A stretch of DNA of 64,000 bases from Narthecium ossifragum (lineage: Eukaryota > Streptophyta > Magnoliopsida > Dioscoreales > Nartheciaceae): assembly GCA_963920575.1 (NCBI GenBank), contig OY986966.1, positions 20,097,656 through 20,161,655 on the forward strand. Direction: 5' to 3'. Position 1 is the stretch's first letter, and the number at the start of each line of letters is the position of its first letter. Under the pieces are notes generated by a model. That model searched no databases, was not told where the DNA came from, and saw nothing but the letters and a program-made list of their open reading frames with translations. Below, piece by piece: positions 35,101-46,597 of this stretch. A program made the position numbers and the translations under genes.

Positions 35101-36155
35101 ACAAATTCGTAGGTTCAACCACAGCAGCAAAGAGAGAAGGAAAAACCTATGCACAAAGCCGCGAAATCAACAGAGGAGCCTAGAAACCAAGCTAGCATGT
35201 ATCGAATGGATCTTACCCTAAGCTAGTAGAGTCTAAACCACGTTTAGGGAAGAAGCCCTACCTCTGGGCGTGAGATCTTCTCTTCTCCAGCCGATCGTCG
35301 TGCTCTCTGTCGTCGCCGTCGACCTCTCCGTCTCCACCGAAGTTCGCTGAAGAAGAAAGCCCAGCCGCCGTCGCCAAGCTCCTTTCCGGCTACCTCTTCG
35401 GCCGCGGGACTCTCGCCTCTCCAACCGCGGTCGCCGCCGTCAGCATCGCTTCTCTCTCTCCCTCTCTCTCTCCTCGAGATTGGGCCGCTGCTCTCTCGCT
35501 CTCTCTCTCTCGATGAATCGCGGCTGATGCTCTTACAAGAGAGAGAAGGGTTTAAAAGGGTTTAACTTAATCAAGCGGTGATTAAGTCTCAAGACTACTT
35601 GATCAGCCAGATTTAATCACGACCGCTCAAATCTCGATCTTTCCGATCAAACTTAGATCCTCCGATCTGGGGTACTCTTAGTGGTCTAACCAAGCACATG
35701 CATCATCACAAGGTCGTGTGTGCGCTTCGCGTGTGTGAAACCAACTCCGCCTAGGGTAATTTATCAAATTACCCCCGGAACCGCAACAATCAAAGGAGAT
35801 CGTGAAATAAGGCCAAGTGGGCCAAACCAAACCGAGCCAGACCCTCGACCGACGCGGTCGGACCGGGTTGGAGGTACGGGTCCTCACACCTCCTTTCACC
35901 CCTTCGACACTTCGATTGGCCTCGCCTAAAGCCGCTGCCATCATCCCCAACGTCACCCAAAACCAGTTCTTTCTTCAACGAGAGTATGGGTTTTTTCTCC
36001 AACCGGAAGTTGCCACCCCTTCGACGGCAACAGAACAACCTCCGCTCCCCTCCTTTCACCCCTTAAACGCTTCGATTGGCCTCGCCTAACAACGCTGCCA
36101 CCATCCCCGACGCCGGCCAAGACCAGTTCTTTCTCCAACGAGAGTATGGGTTCTT
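32190..36155. repeat. Tandem repeat of about 164 bp, split by a solo LTR
   Basis: The units contain ccggaagttgccaccc, cctcctttcaccccttcga and gacgccggc. They lie at about 32205-32393 and 35889-36155, and the solo LTR 32394-35888 separates them. Joining the two sides across the cctcc target site gives an unbroken array of about three units. Confidence 0.8.
32394..35888 (+). mobile_element. Solo LTR of a long-LTR retrotransposon family (copy A)
   Basis: It starts TGTCACGCCCGTACCC and ends ACGGGTCCTCACA, with a perfect 5-base duplication cctcc (32389-32393, 35889-35893). It is 3,495 bp with no gag or pol, so it is an LTR left after recombination. Related copies lie at 46598 and 54275 in reverse orientation. 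Open frames inside are non-coding. Confidence 0.9.
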
Positions 36156-36476
36156 TCTCTATTTTTTTTTATCATTTTTTTGTTGTGAATTAAACAAAAT
36201 AAGATTGTTATTTGATTTCAATCATCATTTCCCCGAATCTGTTCCTTTTTTGACTAATCTAGCTCACGAAATAAACCTTAATGTGCTTAATAATGATCTT
36301 AGTAATGATCTAGCATGAAGAAACCTTGCTGAGTTTTTTCGATCAGATTCATGAAAAAATACAGATTTGTTCTAGCCATCTGGCGATTTGGGATTTCTAT
36401 GTTACTGATATACTCTCTAGTGTTTAAGTGGTTCATGATCGTTAGATCGCATCGACCCAACTCATACTAGCCAAGT

Positions 36477-37703
36477 TGTTAGTCCTAATAGTGTTTTTGA
36501 TGATGTTTTGATGATGCCAATATGTTCCTAAATATTAAAATATATATGTGATAAAAATATATGTTGAAAACATGCCTTAACTTTCATATTTGAGAGATGT
36601 TATTGTCCACGGACGATGCGGCGGTCGACCGTCGGATCGACCGCTGGCTATGAAGAGATCGACCGTGGAAAGCGGCGGTCGATGGAAGGACCGACCACGC
36701 AGGATAAAAGTGGCGACGGTCGATAGACCGATCGACCGTGGGCTATGTAACTTGGTTGAGGAGAAGCGACGGTCGAACAAGGCATCGACCATGGGAAGTA
36801 TTTTTCCTCACAGAGCCTGACGGACGATGTGACGGTTGACCGTGAAGCTTGAAGGTTGATGCGTGGATCGACCACGACTCAAGAAGATTGCGACGGACGA
36901 TGTGGCGGACAATGCGATGGTCGACCGCCAGTCAGAAAACTAGCCGTTAAAGAGCCGTTGCAGAAAAGCAAAGTGGTCGTTGGGAGCTGCTTTTTGAGAT
37001 CTTAAAGCTCAACTATATATGGGAAGATGCAGGAAACTTGATGGAAGACTAAGGGAAATATTAGTTTACATTGTAACAAGTTTTAGTCTTCTTTTGAGAG
37101 CTTAAACCTTTGTAAACCTACTTCAAGTTGTGAAGTAGACTTTGTGAGAAATCTCCAAGAGTTGCTTGGAGTGATTTGTAAGGTTCTCAAGCACCCGTAA
37201 GCTTGAGGGGGAGCTCCAGCAGTTGTTGGAGGATTTGTAAGGTTGCCAAGCACCGGGAAGCTTGGTGGGAAAACTTGTAAGGGAGAATTACAAGTAGTGG
37301 AACCTCAAGGAGGCTCATAAGAGAGTGGACGTAGGCAAGGTTTGTCGAACCACTATAAAATCTGGTGCAAGTCTCCTAACTCTTTCTTCCTTACTTGCTT
37401 TATTTATTGCTTTCATATCTAAATAATCATACTAGTCTTCTAGCATTATATCCAGGTTTTCATCTATCGTATATTCGCAAAAGAGTCCAATTCACCCCCC
37501 CTTGGACCTTCAGCCTGTGTTTGGTTGAAGGTTAAAGGTGGGGTTATGGTTAGGGTTAAATGGGGTCCGTCACTTTTTCTCTTTTCCACCTACCACCTTC
37601 TTCTCTACTTTTTCAATCATTCTTTCATCATTACAGTTACCCTTATTCCTATTCCTACCCTTACCCTAATCCTCAACGCCCAACCAAACGCAGGCTCACA
37701 AGT
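36477..37703 (+). mobile_element. Solo copia LTR of the 15131-family, with nested MITE at its end
   Basis: It begins TGTTAGTCCTAATAG at 36477 and ends CCTTGGACCTTCA at 37512. Internal order matches the LTR at 15131, including a ggtcgat/atcgacc array (36600-36930) and the same tail text. The duplication caagt lies at 36472-36476 and, after the MITE, at 37699-37703. Confidence 0.9.
37513..37695. mobile_element. PIF/Harbinger-like MITE, 183 bp, TCA TSD
   Basis: The ends gcctgtgtttggttg and caaccaaacgcaggc form an inverted repeat. TCA flanks it at 37510-37512 and 37696-37698. The left TCA is the last three bases of the LTR. The inside is CT-rich on one strand with repeats of ggttagggttaa. Confidence 0.85.
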
Positions 37704-38070
37704 AAGGCATCAAGGCAACGACCTTTGTTCATATCTCCTTTGTATGGATTCTTGTAATATGGTGTCATTTCCTTCTCTTCATACAAGCAGCTAATTCAGA
37801 TGTTCAGGAACTCTATTTTCACGATAAGTGACAACATATCAAAGGATTTAAGTGGATGATGATTAGGATCTAATCTTGTTCCTAATTTATTTGGAGTCAT
37901 GCAAAATGTAAGGTAAGTGCCTTACGATTTTGTCAGCTTAAATTGTTGAATTGTTTTTCTCTGTAATTGGCTATCGTGAATATGAAACTGCTAATATTGG
38001 CAACGCTGGTAAAAAGTAGAAGACCATGGAGCATGGGAACAACACATCTAAAGAATTGGGCTAGTCTTCT
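37704..38070. other. Spacer between solo LTR and Pack-MULE
   Basis: AT-rich with no identified feature. Confidence 0.5.
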
Positions 38071-38261
38071 TTTTTGCTAGGGTTAATAACACTTTACTCC
38101 CTTCTAGTTTCACAATATGTCAATTTACCCCCTATAGTTTAAAACGTGACAAAACGCACCCTTAAGTTTTCAACGTGGTCGTTTTAAACCTAACCATCAA
38201 ACGGAGTCAAGTTGGGTGACGGTAAACTAGCTATTTCGTCACGTGTGTCACACGTGACCCG

Positions 38262-38830
38262 GTGACCCGGTCACCTCTTCCGTCAAACGGAGCTGAGGCG
38301 ACTTCTCCCCCTCCAACCCCCGATGGGCCCATGACCTCGTCTCCCAGTGCGCCTCGTCTCCCAGTGCGCCCGGGCCATCGCCGCCTACGACAACGCTCGC
38401 GTCCGCACGAGCTCGCCTCTCAGTACGGCGACGTCGACCAGAAGCTCGCCGCCTACTTCTTGCAGGGCCTCTTCGCCCGCATGACCTCCTCCGGCACCCA
38501 GACCCTCTGGACCATCTCCTTCACCTCCGACTGCGCATGCTCGTTTGACTCCAACTGCTGGACGACGCTCCGGTTCGAGGAGTTCAGCCCCTGGTCGTCC
38601 TTCAGCTATGTCGCCGCCAACGGCGCCATCCTCGAGTCGTTCCTCGACGCCAGTGCGTAGCGCCTCCACATAGTCGACATGAACACCACCTTCCGCACCC
38701 AGTGGCCCATGCTGCTAGAGCCCCTGGCGACGCGCTCCGCCGACAACACCCCACACCTCACCATCACCACTGTGGTGCATGCCATCCTCAGGCGGGGCGC
38801 GCAGTGCGTCATGCGGGAGATCACCAATGT
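38262..38830 (+). pseudogene. Captured fragment of a SHORT-ROOT-type GRAS transcription factor
   Basis: One reading frame contains [20 protein letters not shown], then [20 protein letters not shown] and ESFLDASA. After a single in-frame TAG (38658-38660) it continues RLHIVDMNTTFRTQWPMLLE, LATRSADNTPHLTITTVV and CVMREI. These are the SHORT-ROOT LHRI/VHIID region in order, with HIVD as the VHIID motif. The LHRII-PFYRE-SAW part is not recognisable. The parental gene has no intron in this region in most plants (general knowledge). This copy is not a functional transcription factor, but it may be transcribed from the MULE ends. Confidence 0.85.
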
Positions 38831-38894
38831 GGTGCCATCCTCAGGCGCAGTGCGTCATGCGGGAGATCACCAACGCGTGTGGGTGCTGAAGGTG

Positions 38895-39030
38895 GAGGAG
38901 AGTGTGGAGGTGGAGGTGGAGGCGGAGGAGAGCGTGGAGGTGGAGGTGGAGGCGGAGGAGAGCGTGGAGGTGGAGGTGGAGGCGGAGGAGAGCGTGGAGG
39001 TGGAGGTGGAGGCGGAGGATGGCGTTGAGG
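38895..39030 (+). repeat. 30-bp tandem repeat inside the Pack-MULE
   Basis: Four copies of gaggtggaggtggaggcgga plus gagagcgtg (30-bp unit) lie here. In one frame it codes a VEVEVEAEES run, in another Gly-rich and on the minus strand Pro-rich runs. These are repeat artefacts. Confidence 0.9.
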
Positions 39031-39039
39031 TGGAGGTGG

Positions 39040-39610
39040 AAATCCTGGACGCTGGCCTGGCGGATGGTGATGCCGGTCTGCTGGGCAGTCGTCCTCGTGC
39101 ATGCTAGCAAAGCTCTACACGACGCTGGCCTGGCGGATGGTGATGCCGGTCTGGCGACGGAACATGTCCACAGCGGCCGCCGCCGTCGTCGTCGTCCCCG
39201 CACTCCCAGTCGCCGCCGTCGCCGTCGTTGTCCCCGCACTCCCAGCCGCCATCGTCGTCCTGCCACTGATGGTAGAGCATGGCGGTGGTGACGTGCTTGG
39301 TGAGCTCAACCAGGTGGATGACGTAGGCAGTGATGGTGACGTCATCTTCCTCTCTCTCCCTAGTCAAAATCGGTCAAATGAACCTATTTGACCGAACCTA
39401 TTAGCCGGTTTGCCGTGGTGGGGCGGCCGTAGAGGAGATCGCCGGCGGCTGCGTCGGAACCTGAGGTCGGGCACGGATTGCAGCCACGGAAGACTGCATG
39501 CACCGCGGCTTGACACAGGTGCCAGTTCCCGGCGGCCAGGAGCCCGACGGCGGAGATGAAGGACATGAAGGACATGGTAACCGGGCAAAACTGGTAAAAG
39601 GGGGTCACGT
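39040..39610. other. Further GC-rich sequence inside the Pack-MULE, source unknown
   Basis: The block gctggcctggcggatggtga is duplicated (about 39049 and 39121). On the minus strand one frame reads RRQTGITIRQAS, and another ITAYVIHLVELTKHVTTAML (around 39310), then MSFISAVGLLAAGNWHLCQA (about 39560). These look like exonic pieces of one or two other host genes, but I do not recognise them. Confidence 0.4.
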
Positions 39611-39792
39611 GCGTTGCCCGTGACCTATTTACTCGGTTTGCCGTCAGCCAGGTTAACGCCGTTTGAGCTTTGGATGTAAAACGACCACATTGAAAACTTA
39701 AGGGTGCGTTTTGTCACGTTTTAAACTATAGGGGGTAAATTGACATATTGTGAAACTAGGAGGGAGTAAAGTGTTATTAACCCTTTTTGCTA

Positions 39793-40570
39793 AAGCTTGA
39801 GTATTAATAGGAAAAAGGCCCAAAAGTACACTACTTTATTATTGTGCATGTCATGCATTAGATCTTAGAGTTTTTTATATGTTTCCACGCCTTTTGTCGT
39901 CTTTGTCTACTCTTGATAATCAAGGACATTCACTATGAGATAAGTGAAGCAAACTGTCTATGAGAAAGGAGAAGGAACAAGCATCGTAAAAGATTAAACA
40001 AATGGTACTCAATGTAAGGAACAAAAACATTGTGAAAAGTGTAACCAGATGTCATATTCAGTTAAACCATTAGCACTAATTGCAGTACAATAAACATGCA
40101 TTGATCTCATTTAGCATTAGTTGCGAGATCTGAAAATTGAGTGCCCATTTTCAACCACCTGCAACAAGCGTGTCATGTCTGAACTGATAGATGTTGTGCA
40201 ATGCTGAATATGAAAGAATTTACGGCGTTATTGTTGTCAAAATAATAGTTTAGTACACTTCTACAACAATTATTTGCTGAAAGTATGTATGTATAGCAAT
40301 GTCCATCTTGAATTTTAGGTTTGAAAATGTTATCGAAATTGGGCTCTTTACTTAAACTCAGATGAACTTTTACTTATTTGCTCAAATTCTTTTATAGATG
40401 TGTTTTGGGTTTTTGAATGTGGTGAATTCCATTATATTGTGCTATGCATTTTGTACCTTGTGTTAAAATTAGACTACATCTTGCATAATGATATAGCTCT
40501 TCTTGTAAAACCTACAAGTTAGGCCTTTTATGACGTCATGCATAATCTTTTAGTAAGTTTATGGCACCTC
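39793..40570. other. Sequence upstream of the FRS pseudogene
   Basis: AT-rich. It may hold a lost 5' exon of the FRS gene, but no coding match was seen. Confidence 0.4.
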
Positions 40571-41680
40571 ATCAAAGTTCTTGTCCACTATAGCTCGGAA
40601 CAGTAGGGAGTTTGGAGGAGACACCTCTTACTTGCTCGTGCGAGGGCAAGCCTAGGATGAGCAAAGCACATAGTGGACCAAAGTTCAGTTTGAAAACGAA
40701 TTGCTTGGATAGGATCCATGCATCGGTATGCACAGACGGAAAGTGGGTATTGAGATATGTGTTCGACGAGCACAGCCATCCTTGTAGCCCGTCGAAATCT
40801 AGATTTTTCCCGTGCAACAAAATGATCCCAGGCAATGTTAAAAGACGAATGGAGCTTAACAACAGTCGGTGTTTGAATGAATTAGAGTTTTAATTTTTTT
40901 GTTGTGGAGGCTGGTGGGCATGAAGCTTTGGAATTCATGGAAAGAGATTGTCGCAATCACATTGCCAAGGCTAGGCAATTGAGGCTTGGAAAAGGGGATG
41001 CTGAGACACTGAACAGTTACTTCAAGCGCATGCAGACGAAGAATTCTGATTTCTTTTGTCTTTGAGTTGGATGACAATTCAAGATTGAAGAGTTTATTCT
41101 TGGAGGATCCTCATAGCAGATTGGTTGCTTACTATTTTCGAGATGTCATCACCTTGAACACTACGTACTTGACTAACAAGTATGACATGTCATTCGCTCC
41201 ATTGTGGGTGTCAACCACCACGGACAGTCCGTACTGTTGGGGTGTGGGTTGATTTCTGGGGAGGATGTGCCCTCATTCATATGACTACTAGAAACATGGT
41301 TGATGTGCATGCGGAGTAAGACACATGAGGCTATTATCACTGATCAAGATAGAGCAATTACAAAGACCATATCCATTGTTTTCCCTGAAACTCGGCCCGA
41401 TGGTGCTTGTGACGCATACTAAAGAAGATTCCAGAAAAACTAAAGGGTAGGCACACAGATTATGAAAACATAAAGAGTGCATTGCTGGCAGTAGTAAAAG
41501 ATTCTTTGGTTCCATCGTAATTTGAGGAGAGATGGAGGCTCATGCTGAGTCAATTTAGACTCGATGAACGCACATGGCTGCAGGACTTGTATGCTGAGAG
41601 GAGGCGGTGGGTCCCTGCTTATGTGAAAGATACATTTTAGGCTGAGATGTCCACGATGTAGCGCAGTGAAAGCATGAATG

Positions 41681-43345
41681 TGATGAGAATGCATAATGTT
41701 ATATTTTTATCCCTTAATACTTAGTCTCCTATGCTTATTTAGTTCCTAAATACACTCATTATTCTTATATTTTGATTTAGGATGCAATTGAAGTCCTTAA
41801 GTCGAAAAGAAGCTAAAAAGAGTGCATGGATCAACTTTAAAGATTAATCTGTACCTGCTCATGAAGAACCAGAGGATGTGCCATATATGGTTGGAAAGCT
41901 CATGAAGTCTAGATTCTGGATAATTTTACGGTTCGTGATTCCGAGTTTTCTAGAGGAAGTTACGACAATTTTAGTACCGATGGCGCAGTCTGGATGGCAG
42001 AACAGTAATATGCTGGAACGTCCGAGCGATCCGACACCCAGGGTCCGATCGATCGGACCATGCAGAAACGTGACAGAACATGTATTTTTTGGCTGAACAT
42101 GGTCCGATCGATCGAACCATCCCTCCTATTGAGCCAGATCGATCCAACTCCTAGAGTTGGATCGATCGGACTCGGGAAATGTCAGAAATTGCAGATTTTT
42201 ATGAGCCAAATCGATCGGACACCTAAAGTTCGGTCGATCGGACTCAAAAATAGCCAGAGAAGGTGGATTTTTACGCATCCGATCGATCCAGCGCCCATAG
42301 TTCGATCGATCGGACTCGGGCGTAACTAGAAATTGAAGATTTTTAACGAGGCCGATCGATCCAACACCCCGAGAAGGATCGATCGGACTTTCCCAGTAAA
42401 TTAAATCAACGGTTTAGATCTAATCCGTTGATGGAGAGACTTTGGGGCTATAAATAGGACTCTTTCTAGGGTTTGAGGGGGGATTCTTGGACACTTTTGA
42501 CTGCTCTTTTTCCTCTTTTATATTTTTTTTAGGTTTTCTTTTGCTTTATGAAATCTTTTGAAGGATTGTTCTCGATGGCCTTGCGTGGCTAAATCTTGAT
42601 CCTTGGTCGAGGAGACTAAAACCTCGGAATCAATGAAACTGTGAGATCCAATTTATTTTTATTGTTCAATTTATATGTGAGTATTGGATGTTCTTCTGAG
42701 ATTAAATCTTCATGATTGTCTTGTCTAATTGCTAGGAGGCCTACTAGTATATTATTCATTGCGATCTACTGCTAGGTTTGATATCAAATTTGGAATTGTT
42801 TGATCCCTCTAATCTGCGAAGCAACTAGGGTTTAATAATCTACTGCGTTTCAGAGATTGTTAGGTCTTAGGAAGAATATTCGACTAGATTAAATGCAACC
42901 GCTTGTGCTTGTGTTGTTTAGCTTCATCGATCTCCCTATTCTTAAGGCTGCTACTAGATTAAATCTACAGCGTGTGTCTTAGGTTGTTTAGTAGTTAGGG
43001 TTGATTAGATCGCTTGCTTCTAATTAGCTATGATCGAGGAGAGCTTCGAATTGAATTCGGACGGTGAATATTCATGGTATGAATTGATTGATACTTGCAT
43101 CTATGATCAGTTGTTGGATTCCGATGGTGGATGTTGACTCAGACCAAGGTTTGTTCTCTTGATTCAACTTGTTTCTTCGCTTTAGATTATTTCTTTATTG
43201 TTTTTCCTCACGTTTAAAACCCCCCATCTTGGTTCACTAAGCACAAAACTAGGCTAAACACTCTTCGTGGGATCGACTCGTACTCGCATTACTACATTTA
43301 TTTTAACGAGTATTGGTTTTATTTTTGAGTGCCTGCGACAGATCA
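41681..43345 (+). mobile_element. Solo LTR with 'ccgatcgatcggac' array (copy 1), inside the FRS pseudogene
   Basis: It begins TGATGAGAATGCATAATG and ends GCCTGCGACAGATCA. It matches the reverse-oriented copy at 61538-63061 nearly end to end. The array of gatcgatcggac lies at 42020-42390. It splits the FRS codon series between SESMN and FFDGYV. No matching 5-base duplication is left at the right border. Confidence 0.8.
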
Positions 43346-44824
43346 TTCTTCGATGGATATGTAAATTCGAAGACTTCACTGAAGCAATTTGTTGAGCAGT
43401 ACGATAATGCATTTAGAAGCAAAATTGAAAAGAAGACAAATATCGATTACCAATCTTTCAGGAAGTGGCTTGAGTGCGCAACTTCATTTCGCTTTGAGCG
43501 ACAGCTGCAAGAGATCTACGCAACTAGCAAGTTTTTTGAGTTCCAGAAAGAATTGATAAAGATCATTGGTTGTAGAGCTACATTAGTGTCCATAGTGGGT
43601 AATGGGTTCACCTACAACGTAATTGAGCTTGAATATGTGAATGAGATCGGTGCAGTCGAATTTTGCCGATTGGTTTGTTGAGGGACGTCCCAGTGTCCGA
43701 TGTATCTGTCGGCATTTCGAGCATCGTGGTATTCTTTGCCGTGTGTTGAAAATTTTATGTGATAGGAGGGAGGATCCCTTATATTCCCAATGCCTATATC
43801 TTGAGGCGATGGAGGAAAGATGTGATTCGACATTATTCACTTTTGAGGGTTTGCCCCAATGAGCTTGGCTATTCTGTTGTTTCTACACGTGTGAATAAGA
43901 TGTTTGTCCTAATCAACGCACTGGTTGAAATTGGGGTAAAGTGGGATGAAAAGTGCACAGTGGTTGTTGGTCATTTGAATGAATTGCAGCTAAAACTATC
44001 AAAATGTTCAAAATGTGATAATGATAAAGGAGTCTCTGTACACAACTCCATAGATGACACTTTGCCAACTAATGACTCCATGGACACACGAATTAAGAGT
44101 CCGTTGTAAGTTCGTTGCAAGGGCAGGCCTCCTTTTAAGAGGAGGCCATCAACAATTGAGAAGATAGTGAGAAAATTAAAATTTACGCGGAAGAAACAAA
44201 AGGTAATTTTCGAGAGTCCAATTTTGACTCGTATAATATCCGTAATCAAAAAGTCATTACCTCATGTGTGTTTTTTACATACAAGGGTGCCTGCATCAAT
44301 AGGTGCTCCGCTTGCGGGGATATGTCGTCGTCACCGCCATTGTCCTCCTCTTCCTTCGGAACACAAAAGAGTGTAAACGTATCTTTCTTCCTGTCCATAT
44401 ACTTATTGCTTATTGGAAGTATCTAACATGTATACTAAGTTTGTTTTCAAACTTGGTTTGATAGATGATGACGGCCCTGGATTTGGTGTCTGTCCGATCA
44501 CCCACTTTCCCAGCGTACCATGGTGGAAATCAAGCTTTGCATGATGGCCTCGTCGGCTCCGTGAGTAATGTATGGATGATCCTTTCTTTTTACTATGAAA
44601 TAACCATTACTTATTATATGATTGTTGGCATAATAGACGAATGCATTGGGTATCTGGCCGTCGTATGGTTTGGCTATGAACCAACCATTCTACGACAACT
44701 TCAATGCAAGCGTAAGTAGCCTCAGATTTTTGTGTGAAAGTACATTGTTTTGTATGCTCTTCATATTTGCATCACTCATAATCCTTTCATGTGGTTTATA
44801 CGTGCTTGCAGTTTCAAAGACCTC

Positions 44825-46247
44825 TGATAAGTCACTAATTATTCATAATTAAACCCCTTAAATTACCTTTATTAGTCCTAGAGTAGTTGTATTTAATAGT
44901 TTGTTAGTTGATTTTAGGTTTAATTATGCTTTGAGAAGAAATGCAAGAAGTTCGGCTAAAATGACTAAATAAACTGCTTCGTCGACCGTTAGTAATATAT
45001 TCGCCAAATATTTTACAAAGGTCCAAATATTCGGAAACTTTGAGATATGGTAGAAGACTCAGAGATGAACAACTTTGATGTTGGACATTTGGAGAGATTC
45101 CATACAGATTAATACCAGTTTTGAAGACTATGAAGATATACAGCTGCTGGAAACTGGTCCGTCGATGTTCAGAAGAATATTCGTCTAATACACCCTATAT
45201 GTCTTTATATTATAAAATCTTCGAGATATGATAGAAGACTTGAAGATCTAAAACTTTCCTGTTGAAGACATTCTCAGATTCCAAGCCAATTAGCGCCAGA
45301 ATTGAGTTAAAGTCGGAATCCTGAATAGGAGTTGAAATACGAAAAGAAAAAAGTCAAAGTTTAAGTCTAGATTTTAGGGTTTCTCTATTTAAAAGGCCTT
45401 TTCCAGCCGAATTTCTCATCTTTTTGACAATCTTTGGAGGAGGAAGAAGAAGACGGAGAGGATGTGGATGGTGACAGCTTCTTATTCCAACCCGATGGCT
45501 TTCATCCAAAAGATGAGTTGCTAATTATTGTACTTAGGATTATTCATGAAACCCTAGTGTAGTTTTGGTTTTTCTTTGGTTTGATTCTTGTGAACTTCTC
45601 GATGCATGATCTCATGAATATGGTTTTATTGTTAATAGAGTTGAAGGAACAGAGTTCCCTTGACGTACTTTCAGTCCTACATGATTTCTGTGATTGATTG
45701 TATTGATTTATGAGATGGTTTTCATGAAGTTATTGGTTTGCCTTTCAGATAAGCTATGCTACGCGAAGATAAGTTGTGCCAAGGTCATTAGGAGTAGTAT
45801 AATTTAAGGTAATCGTAGGACCAAAGACAATCTATGCCAAGCAAAGATAGATTATGCCGTTGGAAACATTAATTTTATTTTAGGGATTCATGTGAGCTTG
45901 TAGCCATATGATCCATAATGTTGAGAGAAGGGAACGAGATGATAAATAGAGAAGACTAATAATGAAACTAGGGCGGATTGAGTAATTCCTAAGTAACTAC
46001 TCCATTGATTCAAATTGATCAACATTTTATTTCTTTTCTTTATTAGTTTGGATAACTCTATTCTATCTTTGGTTCTTTTCCTTAGTTTTAGGGTTTCGAG
46101 AATTGATTTCAGTTTTCAACGTTTTCCCTGTGGATCGACTCCCGACTTCACCGCTTTCTACCTAGTAGTTTAGTGATTGAATAAGGATTATAAATTTATA
46201 TTTGATTGAGTTTGCAACGTTTTAACGACAACGTTTGTGAGCGATCA
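44825..46247 (+). mobile_element. Second LTR insertion in the FRS pseudogene (solo LTR)
   Basis: It begins TGATAAGTCACTAATTATTC and ends GTTTGTGAGCGATCA. The perfect 5-base duplication acctc lies at 44820-44824 and 46248-46252. It is 1,423 bp with no coding content. The family differs from the other LTRs in the window. Confidence 0.9.
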
Positions 46248-46446
46248 ACCTCCCTATAACGCGTCCAGTTATCTTACACTGTCGTGGTATGGGTATGGAA
46301 GGCCTTGGCTGGGAAATCCGGGACACCCCTCTGCTTTATACTCAGATTATAATGTTACTACAGACTCGTCATCCGTTCAGTCGTTGTCGCATATAAGTAA
46401 TAGTGATCTTTTGAAGGTTAAGTCACATGTCATGTTTGTAGAGTAA

Positions 46447-46597
46447 ATTTGTAAATCACCATATTTTGTTGTATTGACATGATTTGTTTGAATCAACTCG
46501 ATATAATGTGAAGATGCAATCCGGTCGCTCTGAAGGGGGTCATAGTACGACGAGGGAGGATTGATGACGAGCTGGATATAATTTGGACAATTGATTA
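46447..46597. other. 3' flank of the FRS pseudogene
   Basis: AT-rich and broken by the solo LTR that follows. The flank resumes at 50409. Confidence 0.5.

Larger units (their letters stand above)
38080..39783 (+). mobile_element. Pack-MULE carrying captured SHORT-ROOT sequence
   Basis: Its terminal inverted repeats begin gggttaataacactttactc and extend about 160 bases on each side. They are complementary from 38080 and from 39783. A perfect 9-base duplication tttttgcta flanks it at 38071-38079 and 39784-39792. Between the arms is GC-rich sequence with a GRAS-gene fragment and further unidentified GC-rich pieces. It has no transposase. Confidence 0.93.
40585..46446 (+). pseudogene. FAR1-RELATED SEQUENCE (FRS) pseudogene, domesticated-MULE-transposase family
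   Basis: FRS proteins are transcription factors derived from MULE transposases (family knowledge). The FAR1 DNA-binding domain is at 40612-40860: CSCEGKPRMSKAHSG, then FDEHSHPCSPSKSRF. The linker EALEFMERDCRNHI leads to the transposase-like domain from about 41050: FELDDNSRLKSLFLEDPHSR, YLTNKYDMSFAPLWV, a TDQD-like site and later RWRLMLSQF. It resumes at 43346 with SFFDGYVNSKTSLKQFVEQY and a SWIM motif near 43703 (CICRHFEHRGILCRVLKIL) in which the zinc-binding His is missing. It then runs to a lysine-rich tail and a stop at 46444. Many frameshifts and two LTR insertions (41681-43345, 44825-46247) show it is dead. Confidence 0.85.

Noticed and set aside
38821..39291. Gly-, Pro- and Trp-rich open frames on both strands
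   Set aside because: They come from the 30-bp tandem repeat in the Pack-MULE. Several frames are open at once.
42020..42390. Regularly spaced gatcgatcggac motifs resembling a CRISPR array
   Set aside because: The motif is only 12-16 bases, its spacing varies, and it is inside a plant LTR. No repeats of typical length or cas genes.
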